64,000 nucleotides of DNA from Candidatus Sodalis pierantonius str. SOPE (GCF_000517405.1 NZ_CP006568.1:1674001-1738000), one strand, 5' to 3'; numbered from the stretch's first letter, positions 47,043-56,275 are shown. The notes: generated by a model not told the origin, from the letters alone. Numbers and translations are program-made.

Positions 47043-47795
47043 ATGCAAAATTTAACCATTGCACAAACATTAACCATGTCCAGCCGCGAGATTGCGAAGT
47101 TGACCGAAAAGCAGCATAAACACGTGCTGGAGGACTGCCGCAAAATGTTCGAGGCGCTCAATATTCAATCGGCCGACTTTTCGGCTGATTACAAAGACAG
47201 CAAAGGACGCGTCTATCAGGAGTTTTTGCTTGACCAGGACTTAACGATGACACTCGTCATGGGGTACAGCATTGAGCTTCGCCATAAAGTTGCCAAGCGC
47301 TGGCGTGAACTGGAAGAACAAGCCAAGAAGCCAGCTATTCCGCAAACATACCCCGATGCACTGCGCCTCGCTGCCAAACTTGCAGAGGAAAAACAACATC
47401 TGGCATTGGTCAACAAGAAGCAAGAATAAGAGATTCATTGCTTACAAAGCTTATTTCAAACAGGAATGACGCCGGTCAAGTTCTGCAAGCAACTCAACGG
47501 CGTGAATATCAACCGTGTCAGCCTGTTTTTGGCCGAACGTAATTTTCTCTACGACGCGCAAAAAGACACGAACAAGTCCTATATATGGCGCGTGAAAGCT
47601 CACGCACGTGATAAATATTTCACTGAATCACCATATACCATCAAATCATATAAAGGCGACATGCAATTATATGAAGTCATTCTGTTACAAGACGGTGCTA
47701 AATGGCTTTATCGCCACTATCTGAAAGGCGAGCTTCCGATGAAGAAAGACTGGAACGGCGAATTCACCCACGACAAATATCTTCAGGCTGCATAA
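47043..47795 (+). pseudogene. Phage antirepressor (Rha/KilAC type) with in-frame TAA
   Basis: ATG 47043 begins an Rha-type domain (MSSREIAKLTEKQHKHVLEDCRKMF, VYQEFLLDQDLTMTLVMGYSIELRHKVAKRW). TAA at 47427-47429 then interrupts the frame, which stays open to 47795 and encodes a KilAC-like C-terminal domain (MTPVKFCKQLNGVNINRVSLFLAERNFLY…YEVILLQDGAKWLY). Such two-domain proteins are lambdoid antirepressors. It could instead be two genes, the second from ATG 47466, but domain order argues for one broken gene. Confidence 0.7.
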
Positions 47796-47806
47796 GGATA
47801 AACACC

Positions 47807-48463
47807 ATGACCAAAATCACCGCCTACAAAGGCTTTAACGCCGATATGACTTGCCGTGATTATCAGTTCGAGATCGGGAAAACCTACCAGCACGAGGGCG
47901 CGGTAGAAATCTGTAGTTCAGGTTTCCATGCCTGCGAATATCCGCTCGATATCTTCTGCTACTACGAGCCAGCAAACCATCGTTTTGCCGAGGTTGAGGT
48001 ATCCGGCGATATCGCCCATGAAGCGGTAGGCGGCAAACTCACCAGTAGCACAATTACCATTAAGAAGGAACTGTCCCTCCACCAAATGGTTGGCCGCGCC
48101 GTCGAGTGCATAGCGAGTAAAATTGATAAGTCCGCAGAACAGACGATCATTGAAGGCCGCGGGTCAGCCGCTACCAACACTGGCGACTGGTCAGTTGCCA
48201 CCAACACCGGCTACCAGTCCGTCGCCACCAATGCGGGCGACCAGTCAGCCGCAGGCGTTAGCGGCTTCGGATCGGTTGCCGCGTCTCTCGGCGCGCAGGG
48301 TAAGGCCAAAGCCGCTGAGGGCGGCGAAATTGTACTGTGCTATCGCAATAGTGAGGGCAACATTATCCACATCCGCGCCAGCAGGGTGGGTGATAACGGC
48401 GTGAAACCGGATACCTGGTATGTGCTTAATGCAAACGGCGAGTTTGAAGAGGCCGATGATTAA
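47807..48463 (+). CDS. Phage protein, DUF7666-like, with ATNTG repeats
   Basis: 218 residues from ATG 47807 (after AAGGATAAACACC). The N-terminal part (ITAYKGFNADMTCRDYQFEIGKTYQHEGAVEICSSGFHACEYPLD) is typical of a widespread phage protein family I recall as DUF7666. It is followed by short repeats (SAATNTGDWSVATNTGYQSVATNAGDQSAA) and a C-terminal domain (IIHIRASRVGDNGVKPDTWYVLNANGEFEE). The repeats suggest a beta-solenoid stalk. Function is unknown in the family. Intact. Confidence 0.7.
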   Translation: MTKITAYKGFNADMTCRDYQFEIGKTYQHEGAVEICSSGFHACEYPLDIFCYYEPANHRFAEVEVSGDIAHEAVGGKLTSSTITIKKELSLHQMVGRAVECIASKIDKSAEQTIIEGRGSAATNTGDWSVATNTGYQSVATNAGDQSAAGVSGFGSVAASLGAQGKAKAAEGGEIVLCYRNSEGNIIHIRASRVGDNGVKPDTWYVLNANGEFEEADD

Positions 48464-48637
48464 CCTCTGGTTCAGTTTTGCACTGGAAGCATCTGCACAC
48501 CAGGAAGGGAACAAGTTGACGAGGATGTACGTCAGCCGCCCCGCAGTTTCGGAATAACATCTTTAAACATTAAACTCAGGATGCCCGCCAACAGGAACCA
48601 TTGCAGCAGCGTCCATGCACGCAGGAGGTAAGTATTG

Positions 48638-48835
48638 ATGAATAATTTCCGTGGTAAGAAAGTTCACATAGAAATAAGTCACAATCAGGAAGGTGGTTTT
48701 TCTCTGCTCGTTTCTGATGACGATGTCGGATGCAGAGTGGCCGGGGCTAAAGTTGGAGGTTGTAAAACCCTGGAACGATTTACCGTAGATACCCAGGAGC
48801 TTATCGACGCAATAATGGAGCATGCCCATGTTTAA
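48638..48835 (+). CDS. Small unknown phage protein, 65 residues
   Basis: ATG 48638 follows GCAGGAGGT. The sequence MNNFRGKKVHIEISHNQEGGFSLLVSDDDVGCRVAGAKVGGCKTLERFTVDTQELIDAIMEHAHV looks like a compact soluble domain. It overlaps the next gene by eight bases. Family not recognised. Confidence 0.55.
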   Translation: MNNFRGKKVHIEISHNQEGGFSLLVSDDDVGCRVAGAKVGGCKTLERFTVDTQELIDAIMEHAHV

Positions 48836-49079
48836 AACATTCTGGACACTGAAGATTATCAACACGCTGTTCATTATTTCATGCATTGCTTGTCTGGTAC
48901 TGGCCCTTGCATCGTTCAGCGGTACAGCCGCGCCCTATATGCAAGTCACCGACGGTATATTGGCATTACTGACACTGCTCGGCGTCAGGCTGACGTTTGA
49001 ATGTATTGCTGTGCAATTTGTACAGGCCGAAACATTACAGAAAATTCTCAGTAAACTGGAGAAGGAGCATGAAACCTAA
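48828..49079 (+). CDS. Small two-helix membrane protein
   Basis: 83 residues. I prefer ATG 48828 over 48822 because GGAG at 48815 is then correctly spaced. Two hydrophobic helices (IINTLFIISCIACLVLALA and VTDGILALLTLLGVRLTF) precede a charged tail (QKILSKLEKEHET). It overlaps both neighbours, consistent with a compact phage early operon. Function unknown. Confidence 0.55.
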   Translation: MFKTFWTLKIINTLFIISCIACLVLALASFSGTAAPYMQVTDGILALLTLLGVRLTFECIAVQFVQAETLQKILSKLEKEHET

Positions 49080-49278
49080 AATACCCATCGGGGTAAGAGA
49101 GCGGGCGAAGCGATTTGAACGCCTGTACCGTGAAGGGCTTATCCACGCGAGACGTATCCGACGAACAGGCTATTTATCAATACGGTTTTCCCTTTGCTGG
49201 CGTATGTTATCGAAATATAACGGTCAGAGTTGGAAAACCATGAGTCACGCAACATACAATACACAAATAACAATATAA
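49069..49278 (+). CDS. Small basic protein, 69 residues
   Basis: ATG 49069 is preceded by GAAGGAG and overlaps the previous stop. Very basic (KRFERLYREGLIHARRIRRTGYLSIRFSLCWRMLSKYNG). Possibly nucleic-acid binding. Not recognised. Confidence 0.45.
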   Translation: MKPKIPIGVRERAKRFERLYREGLIHARRIRRTGYLSIRFSLCWRMLSKYNGQSWKTMSHATYNTQITI

Positions 49279-49293
49279 TAACAGGAGCACCCC

Positions 49294-49437
49294 ATGAATT
49301 ACGCATTCGCGGGTAATGCTGCCCTCATGGGGAGCTATCACCCGGAAGAAACCCTATTGGATAAAATCATAAAATGGCTGAGGAATGGATGCAGGAAACT
49401 TATCGATATTCTCCGGCAGGAAGGCAATCCTCTATGA
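49294..49437 (+). CDS. Small protein, 47 residues (Kil-position)
   Basis: ATG 49294 follows AACAGGAGCAC. Sequence MNYAFAGNAALMGSYHPEETLLDKIIKWLRNGCRKLIDIL…: an N-terminal loop then one amphipathic helix. In lambdoid phages small genes such as kil occupy this place just before the recombination genes, but I cannot show homology. Its stop overlaps the next start. Confidence 0.45.
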   Translation: MNYAFAGNAALMGSYHPEETLLDKIIKWLRNGCRKLIDILRQEGNPL

Positions 49438-49559
49438 GCTATGCCAATAAATTAATTCAGGCGCTAATCGCCGAATCTCTACGATTACACGACGCGTTGC
49501 TATGGGATATCACCATCAAGATATATGAAGCACGGAGGAGAAATGAGCTCATCAAGTAA
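49434..49559 (+). CDS. Small helical protein, 41 residues
   Basis: Begins inside the preceding stop (ATGA). Sequence MSYANKLIQALIAESLRLHDALLWDITIKIYEARRRNELIK, probably all helical. Not recognised. It overlaps the next gene by 17 bases. Confidence 0.4.
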   Translation: MSYANKLIQALIAESLRLHDALLWDITIKIYEARRRNELIK

Positions 49560-49668
49560 ACTGGCTGACTTCCCGCAAACACTGCGAATCAATCAGGAAT
49601 GGCGACGCTTCTGCTTAATTCAGGCGCTTGAATATCGTCGATTAGGCATGCGTGAAGCCAAGAAGTAA
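49543..49668 (+). CDS. Small protein, 41 residues
   Basis: ATG 49543 has an excellent ribosome site (GGAGGAGAA). Sequence MSSSSKLADFPQTLRINQEWRRFCLIQALEYRRLGMREAKK. Last of three chained small ORFs. Not recognised. Confidence 0.45.
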   Translation: MSSSSKLADFPQTLRINQEWRRFCLIQALEYRRLGMREAKK

Positions 49669-49748
49669 TCACTGCATTATGCACATACCGCAAAGCTAAA
49701 TATCAGATACTTCATGCCGAACGGTAACGAACCTTTTTGAGGTGAACG

Positions 49749-50037
49749 ATGAGTATAGCAACATTAGTATTGGGCGAATCAGGTAGTGGCAAATCTACCA
49801 GTCTGAGAAATCTTGACCCAGAAAAAACAGGGATTATTCAGTGCATCAATAAACCACTGCCATTTAAATCTTCTGGCTGGAAAGTGGGGCTTAACGTCGC
49901 AAGGACAAATGACCCAGTCAAGATATTAAATATATTAAGAGCGCACAATAAAGATATCATTGTTATTGATGACTTTCAAAGTGTCCTTGTTGATGAGTTT
50001 ATGAGACGAGCGACCCAACGGGGTTATGACAAATTTA
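49749..50037 (+). pseudogene. Phage recombination-type ATPase, truncated by IS903
   Basis: ATG 49749 after TTTTTGAGGTGAACG. The first 96 residues contain Walker A LGESGSGKSTSLRNL and Walker B DIIVIDDFQSVLVDEF, as in phage-encoded AAA/RecA-like ATPases (Sak4-like single-strand annealing partners are a possibility). The IS903 copy starts at 50038 and removes the rest; the other side of that IS carries no continuation, so the 3' part is deleted. Confidence 0.75.
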
Positions 50038-51092
50038 CGCTTTGTTGAATAAATCCGAAATTTGTGACGACTTCCTCCCTATCAGGGCGATTGTTACATG
50101 ATGCGGACGCTGTTTGGCATTCCTAACAACGTGATCCGGTTAAGCGCTTTGACCATTGCCATAGCCTCACCTACCTGCGCGTCATAGTCATGCAGACTCA
50201 GATGACCACCCAGAAGTATTTTAAACCGGAACATGGCCGTTTCAGCCAGTGAACGCCGGTGATAACCTACTTTCTTTTTCCAGGTATCGTTATTGCCGCT
50301 CAGATGCTGATTTGCCACCGCATGGTTACGCTCATGGTATCGAGCTGGCCAATATTGCGCACCACTTCGCGGTGGGATAAGCGGCTTTATTTTTTTCCTC
50401 AGCAGAGCATCATGACAGTAACGCGTATCGTAAGCACTGTCAGCCGACGCTTCCCTGATTTTCCGGTGGGTTTGGTTAATCAGCCCGGGCAGCGCCTGCG
50501 CATCTGTCGTACCGCTTAGCGATAAATCGGCACAGATAATTTCATGTGTCGCGCTATCTACTGCCAGATGAAGCTTGCGCCATACTCTGCGCCTCTCAGC
50601 CCCATGCTGCCTGACTTTCCATTCGCCTTCGCCGAAGATTTTCAGGCCGGTGCCATCGATGACCAGGTGTGAGATTTCGCCGCGGGTTGGCGTTTTTATG
50701 CTGATGTCGACGGTTTTTGCTCGCCGGCTGACCAGAGAGTAATCTGGGCAGCGCAGCGACAGCCCCATCAGTTTAAAAATCGCGTCAACGAAACCCTGTA
50801 ACGCCCGGAGCGAAAGGTTAAACACGCGCTTTATCATCAGAACCGTGGTAATGGCCATATCGGTGTAGTGAAGCGGCCGGCCACGATGTTCAGGTGGTGT
50901 ACTCTCAGTCCATGCAGCAATGGCTGACTCATCAAGCCATACTGTCATGTCCCCCCGCTGCCTGAGCGCATTGTTGTATGCGGGCCAGTTGGTGATTTTA
51001 AACTTTTGCTTTGCCATGGGGACCTGATTTTGAAACGAATGTAGTGATCAGAGCCGCCAGTCACCTAAAAGTTCGATTTATTCAACAAAGCC
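50038..51092 (-). mobile_element. IS903-group element, full length, reverse orientation
   Basis: 1055 bp bounded by the IS903 inverted repeats (CGCTTTGTTGAATAAATC… and …GATTTATTCAACAAAGCC). The left flank ends ACAAATTTA inside the ATPase gene; the right flank begins GTAGATAGC, inside another IS903 copy. No 9-bp duplication is present, so an adjacent deletion or recombination occurred. Confidence 0.95.
50094..51017 (-). CDS. IS903 transposase, intact
   Basis: 307-residue IS5/IS903 DDE transposase (MAKQKFKITNWPAYNNALRQRGD … NSVRIM). Catalytic blocks include SHLVIDGTGLKIFGEGEW, ASADSAYDTRYCH and YHRRSLAETAMFRFK. Uninterrupted, so this copy could be active. ATG 1017 of the 51-kb segment lies 75 bases inside the element, as in other copies. 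Confidence 0.97.
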   Translation of the reverse strand: MAKQKFKITNWPAYNNALRQRGDMTVWLDESAIAAWTESTPPEHRGRPLHYTDMAITTVLMIKRVFNLSLRALQGFVDAIFKLMGLSLRCPDYSLVSRRAKTVDISIKTPTRGEISHLVIDGTGLKIFGEGEWKVRQHGAERRRVWRKLHLAVDSATHEIICADLSLSGTTDAQALPGLINQTHRKIREASADSAYDTRYCHDALLRKKIKPLIPPRSGAQYWPARYHERNHAVANQHLSGNNDTWKKKVGYHRRSLAETAMFRFKILLGGHLSLHDYDAQVGEAMAMVKALNRITLLGMPNSVRIM

Positions 51093-51539
51093 GTAGATAG
51101 CGCGACACATGAAATTATCTGTGCCGATTTATCGCTAAGCGGTACGACAGATGCGCAGGCGCTGCCCGGGCTGATTAACCAAACCCACCGGAAAATCAGG
51201 GAAGCGTCGGCTGACAGTGCTTACGATACGCGTTACTGTCATGATGCTCTGCTGAGGAAAAAAATAAAGCCGCTTATCCCACCGCGAAGTGGTGCGCAAT
51301 ATTGGCCAGCTCGATACCATGAGCGTAACCATGCGGTGGCAAATCAGCATCTGAGCGGCAATAACGATACCTGGAAAAAGAAAGTAGGTTATCACCGGCG
51401 TTCACTGGCTGAAACGGCCATGTTCCAGTTTAAAACACTTCTGGGTGGTCATCTGAGTCTGCATGACTATGACGCGCAGATAGGTGAGGCTATGGCAATG
51501 GTCAAAGCGCTTAACCGGATCACGTTGTTAGGAATGCCA
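51093..51539 (+). mobile_element. IS903 fragment (3' half), cut at both ends
   Basis: Starts in the middle of an IS903 transposase gene (VDSATHEIICADLSLSGTTDAQALPG) and runs to LLGMP, where the IS256 element begins. Both ends are missing. It lies head to head with the full IS903 copy at 50038-51092. Confidence 0.95.
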
Positions 51540-52854
51540 GAGCCTGTTTAGAAATTTGTGTATTTGCCTGATTTTGATATGTTCAATCCAACATCAAAAA
51601 CAGGTTAATTTATGGACGAAAAACAGTTGCAGGCTCTGGCTAACGAACTGGCCAAAAATCTCAAAACCCCTGAAGATCTCAGTCACTTCGATCGACTACT
51701 GAAAAAAATCAGCGTCGAAGCAGCTCTCAATGCCGAAATGACCCATCACCTCGGCTACGATAAAAATCAGCCTAAACCGGGGACCAACGCCCGCAACGGC
51801 TATTCCACAAAAACCGTTACCACTGGCGATGGCCCGCTGGCGCTGCGTACTTCGCGCGATCGTGACGGTTCCTTTGAACCGCAACTGTTGAAGAAGAACC
51901 AGACCCGGATTACCGGAATGGATAACCAGATTTTATCGTTGTACGCCAAAGGGATGACCACCCGCGAGATCGCCGCCGCGTTCAAAGAGCTGTATGACGC
52001 CGATGTCTCGCCGGCGCTGGTCTCAAAGGTCACCGATGCGGTCATGGAGCAGGTTGTTGAATGGCAAAACCGGCCTCTGGATGCAGTCTATCCCATTGTT
52101 TATCTTGACTGTATCGTTCTAAAAGTCCGGCAGGACAGCCGCATCATCAACAAATCTGTGTTCCTGGCGCTGGGCATCAACATCGAAGGCCAGAAAGAGT
52201 TGCTAGGTATGCGGCTGGCCGAAAATGAAGGCGCAAAGTTCTGGCTGAACGTGCTGACAGAGCTGAAAAACCGCGGCCTGAACGATATCCTTATCGCCTG
52301 CGTAGACGGGCTGAAAGGTTTCCCTGACGCTATTAACGCGGTGTATCCGGAGGCGCGGCTCCAGCTGTGTATCGTGCATATGGTGCGCAACACTTGCGGT
52401 TCGTCTCCTGGAAGGACTACAAGGCCGTCACCCGCGACCTGAAAGCTATCTATCAGGCCCCTACGGAAGAAGCCGGCTTGCAGGCGCTGGAAACGTTCTC
52501 CAGTGCCTGGGACATCCGCTACCCGCAAATAAGTCGAAGCTGGCAGGCAAACTGGGCCAATCTGGCCACGTTCTTTGCCTACCCAACGGACATCCGCAAG
52601 GTGATCTACACGACCAACGCCATCGAGTCGTTAAACAGCGTGATCCGGCATGCCATCAAAAAGCGCAAGGTGTTCCCGACCGACGACGCAGTGAAAAAGG
52701 TGGTGGTGGCTGGCGATACAGGCGGCCTCACAGAAATGGACAATGCCTTTGAGGGACTGGCGCATGGCAATGAGCCGCTTTATTATCGAGTTCGGTGACC
52801 GCTTGGACGGTCACTTCTGAGAAAAGGCATTTACACAGAATCGTGTACAGGGTC
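51540..52854 (+). mobile_element. IS256-family element inserted in an IS903 remnant
   Basis: 1315 bp with ends GAGCCTGTTTAG… and …TGTACAGGGTC, matching the copy at 13982-15296. The left flank is IS903 sequence (GGAATGCCA) and the right flank (TATAGCAAA) is not, so the right side has been replaced by recombination or deletion. No target duplication. Confidence 0.95.
51612..52820 (+). pseudogene. IS256-family transposase, two frameshifts
   Basis: Same protein as the intact copy at 14054-15262. The sequence near 52391 (GCGCAACACTTGCGG for GCGCAACAGCCTGCGG) loses a base after HMVRN. A GTGGTGGTGG for GTGGTGTGG insertion near 52705 shifts it again after KK. The intervening segment (FVSWKDYKAVTRDLKAIYQAP…) is in another frame. 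Inactive. Confidence 0.95.
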
Positions 52855-53276
52855 TATAGCAAAAGAGCCGTTTAAGTTTAAATATATAAAATATTTATGC
52901 ATTGAGTATGTTTATCAACAAAATCGTTAATTGAAACTGTTTAAACGGCTTTCAAACTTACTCAAACCACGGCCAATCCAGTCCAGAATATAGTGCAAAA
53001 AACTCATTTTTCGCTCATTTTTTGCGACGAGTCCAAAATCCTTAAAATGGCTGTAAGCCGCGCCAGTAAAGGGCTTCCGGCTAATCCACCGTTCCCCCTG
53101 AGAGTCCAGAAATGCTTGCCACCCCACACGTGGAGTCAGCGCCGGTGCGAAGCCCTTAGGCCCAGAGTGAGAACGCCGGCGTTCAACCGATCTCAAAAAG
53201 CGCCAACGGTTAGACGTCTGCGGCCGCTACGTCGCCCTCTTGCCGCGCACCGCTCAGGGCGTTCCTCCGTCGCCGG
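52855..53276. other. AT-rich inverted repeat and unassigned DNA
   Basis: Bases 52866-52953 hold an AT-rich stretch bounded by GCCGTTTAAGTTTAA and its imperfect inverse (GAAACTGTTTAAACGGC), a dyad about 90 bases across. An inverted ATTCTGGACT motif lies at 52980-52989. An open frame on the minus strand (53196-52927, 89 codons, ending …HYILDWIGRGLSKFESRLNSF) has no recognised relatives and no clear ribosome site, so I do not call it a gene. Confidence 0.4.
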
Positions 53277-53711
53277 TCAGGTCAGCGTTTCCGTCGCGCT
53301 GTAGACCTTCTCGAGCACCCGCATGGCCACCTGCATATCCCGGGCATCGACATCCTCAAGGATCTCCTTGCCCAGAGCATCCGCTTCCGTGCGCACTTTC
53401 TCATACAGCGCTTTACCCTCATCGGTGACCACCAGCAGCTTTTTACGCCGGTCGGCCGGGGTGGGGATGCGCAGTACCAGACCGATTTTGACCAGACGGT
53501 CCACCATCGTTACCACCGTTGCACCTTCAACGCCGAGCCGCTGCGCCAGTTCGCTTTGCGACAGCGGTGATTCCGCGCCGGCGATAGCCGCCACCGCCAC
53601 CCAGCTCGCCTGACTGAGACCCAAATATTTCAGGCGCCGGTCAATAGCCATGCGCAGCGCGCGCGAGGTCAAATGCAACATTTTTGAAAAATTTTTATAT
53701 TCAGTTTTCAT
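53277..53711 (-). CDS. MarR-family transcriptional regulator
   Basis: 144 residues from ATG 53711 (MKTEYKNFSKMLHLTSRALRMAIDRRLKYLGLSQ). The winged helix-turn-helix is SPLSQSELAQRLGVEGATVVTMVDRLVKIGLVLR, followed by the wing PTPADRRKKLLVVTDEGKALYEKV. Such repressors respond to small aromatic ligands and often control a divergent efflux gene, the arrangement here: an MFS transporter starts 218 bases away on the other strand. The regulator is intact but its presumed target is broken. An extended start 28 codons upstream is unlikely. Confidence 0.88.
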   Translation of the reverse strand: MKTEYKNFSKMLHLTSRALRMAIDRRLKYLGLSQASWVAVAAIAGAESPLSQSELAQRLGVEGATVVTMVDRLVKIGLVLRIPTPADRRKKLLVVTDEGKALYEKVRTEADALGKEILEDVDARDMQVAMRVLEKVYSATETLT

Positions 53712-53929
53712 CAGCCGTATCAGGTAAAGACACACTATGTTAAAAATTATCACACATTGATTACGAAGACCAATGACACACGCATTGTCGAACAAAGAAA
53801 TGATCCCTTACCAATCATGCACATCCGTTCATCGTTATCAGGGAAATAAATTATCCTAACAGCATTCAATGCTTTATTTACCTGGCAACTATTATTATGC
53901 TTTCCATCCCTTCATGGCGTGGCGTGTCA

Positions 53930-55126
53930 ATGCAAAAGTTTCTTTTCCTTCTACTACTGCTGGTATTACTGGGTCCGCTGGGCATCGATCTTTATCTACC
54001 CGTTATCCCCCTCATCGCCCACGGCCTCCAGACCGACGAATCGCTCATCCAGTCAACGATCCCGCTCTATTATTGGCGTTATGGGCCTCGGGCAACTGAT
54101 TACCGGACCGCTGGTGGACTATTTTGGACGCCGTCCGCTGGCGCTGGCCGGAGTCACGCTGTATGGCGCAGGCGCCCTTCTGGCAGCGGCGGCGACCCTT
54201 CCTTGGCTCTTCGTTTTATCGCGGGTGTTGCAGGGACTGGCGGTGTGCTGCACGACCGTTGCGTTGTTCAGCTGCGTGCGTGACAGGCTGGACGATGACG
54301 ATGCGGCTCGCGCCTTCAGTTTTCTTAATGGCACACTGAATATTGTGCCGGCGCTGGCGCCGATGGCGGGCGGTCTACTGGCGGCCGGTTTCGGCTGGCG
54401 CGCGCCATTTTGGGCCTTGGCCGCCTTTTCGTTGCTGGTTGGGATATTGACGGCGGTAGGCCTGGCTGAAACGCGTCCGGCTGGCACGAGGGCGTCAACC
54501 ACGCTGCCATTTGTCCGCTACTGGCAGATAGCGACCCAAGGCCGTTTTATTCTGTTCGCGCTGGTGAATACGGGCGCTATGGCGATGGCGTTGACCTACG
54601 TTTCGTTATCGTCACAGGTCCTGATGGGCGAAGGCGGCCTTACGCCGCTGGGCTTTTCGATGGTATTCGGCGCGAACGGGTTTTGGATCATGCTGGCGAG
54701 CGTTATCGCCAATCGGGTGATTCGCAAAATGGGACGCCCCGTTTGTCTGACGTTCGGCACGGTATTCATGGCGCTCGGTAGTCTGATGCTGCTGTTCAGC
54801 GTCACGGCGGCGCCGGCGAGCTGGCAGACCCATTGGCTGAGTTATATGTTACCCGTCGCCCCGCTTGTGCCGGACTGGCGTTTTTAATGGAGCCCGCCAC
54901 CAGCTATGCGCTCGAGCCGTTCGCCGAGGAGGCGGGCGTGGCGTCAGCGCTGAATGGTTTTGTGCAGATGGCCGGCGCGGCCGCGGTCAGCCTGTCGATG
55001 ATGGCGCGGCCGCTGGCGCCACGCCAGGTGCTGGCGCTGGTGATGCTATTGGGGACGGTATTTGCTTTCGCGGCCCGGCTGCGCGCGCGCCACAGCGCGC
55101 CACGATTGACCCGGTTGCGCCCGTAA
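53930..55126 (+). pseudogene. MFS drug-efflux transporter (Bcr/CflA type), two frameshifts
   Basis: About 400 codons. ATG 53930 starts MQKFLFLLLLLVLLGPLGIDLYLPVIPLIAHGL, typical of Bcr/CflA proteins (first helix with D-x-YLP). A frameshift near 54065 moves to the frame of MGLGQLITGPLVDYFGRRPLALAG (the MFS loop 2-3 motif), and helices continue to THWLSYMLPVA. A second shift near 54855 returns to the first frame (ACAGLAFLMEPATSYALEPF … RLRARHSAPRL). Non-functional as it stands. It converges on dadX. Confidence 0.92.
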
Positions 55127-55159
55127 CCTTCTCCCGGCATTTCGCGGCCGCGGCACGGG

Positions 55160-56230
55160 TTAGCGGAGCTGGACCGTCACCCGCGGCGCCAGCGCGCTCA
55201 TGAGTTCATAGCCCAGGGTACCGGCGGCGGCGGCGACCTCATCGATTTTGACGTGATCCCCCCAAAGTTCGACCTTAGCGCCAATACGCGCCTGTGGACA
55301 AGGCTGCAAGTCCACCATAAGCATATCCATGGAAACCGCGCCCAGAGTGCGCGTTCTGACGCCGTCGACCCAAACCGGCGTCCCGGTGGGCGCGTGGCGC
55401 GGATAGCCATCGGCGTAACCGCAGGCGACAACGCCGACCCGCTGCGTCTCGCTTAGCCGGTGGCGACCGCCGTAACCGATGCGTCCCCCGGCGGGCACCG
55501 ACTGCACGGCAATCAATTCGCTTTCTAACGTCATTACCGGCCGCAAACCGCTGGCGGCGATGTCTTGCCAGTCGCCACTCGGGGAGGCGCCATAAAGAAT
55601 AATGCCGGGCCGGACCCATTGCCCATGGGTCTTAGGATGCCATAAAGTCGCGGCGGAATTCGCCAGACAGCGCGGGCCCGTCAGCCCATCGCCGGCGCGC
55701 GCCACTACCGCCATTTGCGCCTCGACCCCTTCCGGCATGTCGGCATAAGCGAAATGGGTCATCAAGGTCAGCGTCGCCACCTGCTTTAGCTCGCTTAGCG
55801 CTTGCCAGGCACCGGGCAGCGCCCGATCGCTGAAGCCCAGCCGATTCATGCCGCTGTTCAGTTTGAGGTAAATATCCAGCGGCGCACGCGGGGTCATGCG
55901 CCGCAGGGCGTCGATCTGCCAGTCGCTGTGAACAGCGGTGGTCAATCGATAGCGATCGATTTCCTCCAAATCAGCCGGCTGAAAAAATCCCTCCAGCAGT
56001 AAAATGGGGCCGCGCCAGCCCTTCTTCCGCAGCACGACCGCCTCATTCAGATCCAGCAGCGTAAAACCGTCCGTCTGCTGCAACCCCTGCCAAACGGCGC
56101 TCAGGCCATGGCCATAGCCATTGGCTTTGACCACCGACCACACGCGCGATTGCGGCGCATGGCGGCGGACAATGGTTAAATTTGACGCCAGCGCAGCTAA
56201 ATCCACCATAGCGACAATCGGACGTGGCAT
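55160..56230 (-). CDS. dadX: Catabolic alanine racemase
   Basis: PLP enzyme interconverting L- and D-alanine. 356 residues like E. coli DadX. The PLP lysine is in VWSVVKANGYGHG near residue 34, and the catalytic Tyr region is RIGYGGRHRLSE with later VSMDMLMVDL. It groups with DadX rather than Alr by its partner dadA immediately upstream (45-base gap, same strand). dadA is broken, so this racemase may be kept as a source of D-alanine for peptidoglycan; whether alr exists elsewhere cannot be seen. Confidence 0.95.
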   Translation of the reverse strand: MPRPIVAMVDLAALASNLTIVRRHAPQSRVWSVVKANGYGHGLSAVWQGLQQTDGFTLLDLNEAVVLRKKGWRGPILLLEGFFQPADLEEIDRYRLTTAVHSDWQIDALRRMTPRAPLDIYLKLNSGMNRLGFSDRALPGAWQALSELKQVATLTLMTHFAYADMPEGVEAQMAVVARAGDGLTGPRCLANSAATLWHPKTHGQWVRPGIILYGASPSGDWQDIAASGLRPVMTLESELIAVQSVPAGGRIGYGGRHRLSETQRVGVVACGYADGYPRHAPTGTPVWVDGVRTRTLGAVSMDMLMVDLQPCPQARIGAKVELWGDHVKIDEVAAAAGTLGYELMSALAPRVTVQLR

Positions 56231-56275
56231 GAAAACAGCTCCTTACCTCTCAAGAAACGGCCGCGCGAGGCGGCC

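Noticed and set aside
47962..48207. Ser/Thr-rich minus-strand frame in the DUF7666-like gene
   Set aside because: Shadow of the ATNTG repeats in the plus-strand gene.
52927..53196. 89-codon minus-strand frame ending in ILDWIGRGLSKFESRL
   Set aside because: No family, no ribosome site and it crosses the ATTCTGGACT repeat; recorded under the region but not called a gene.
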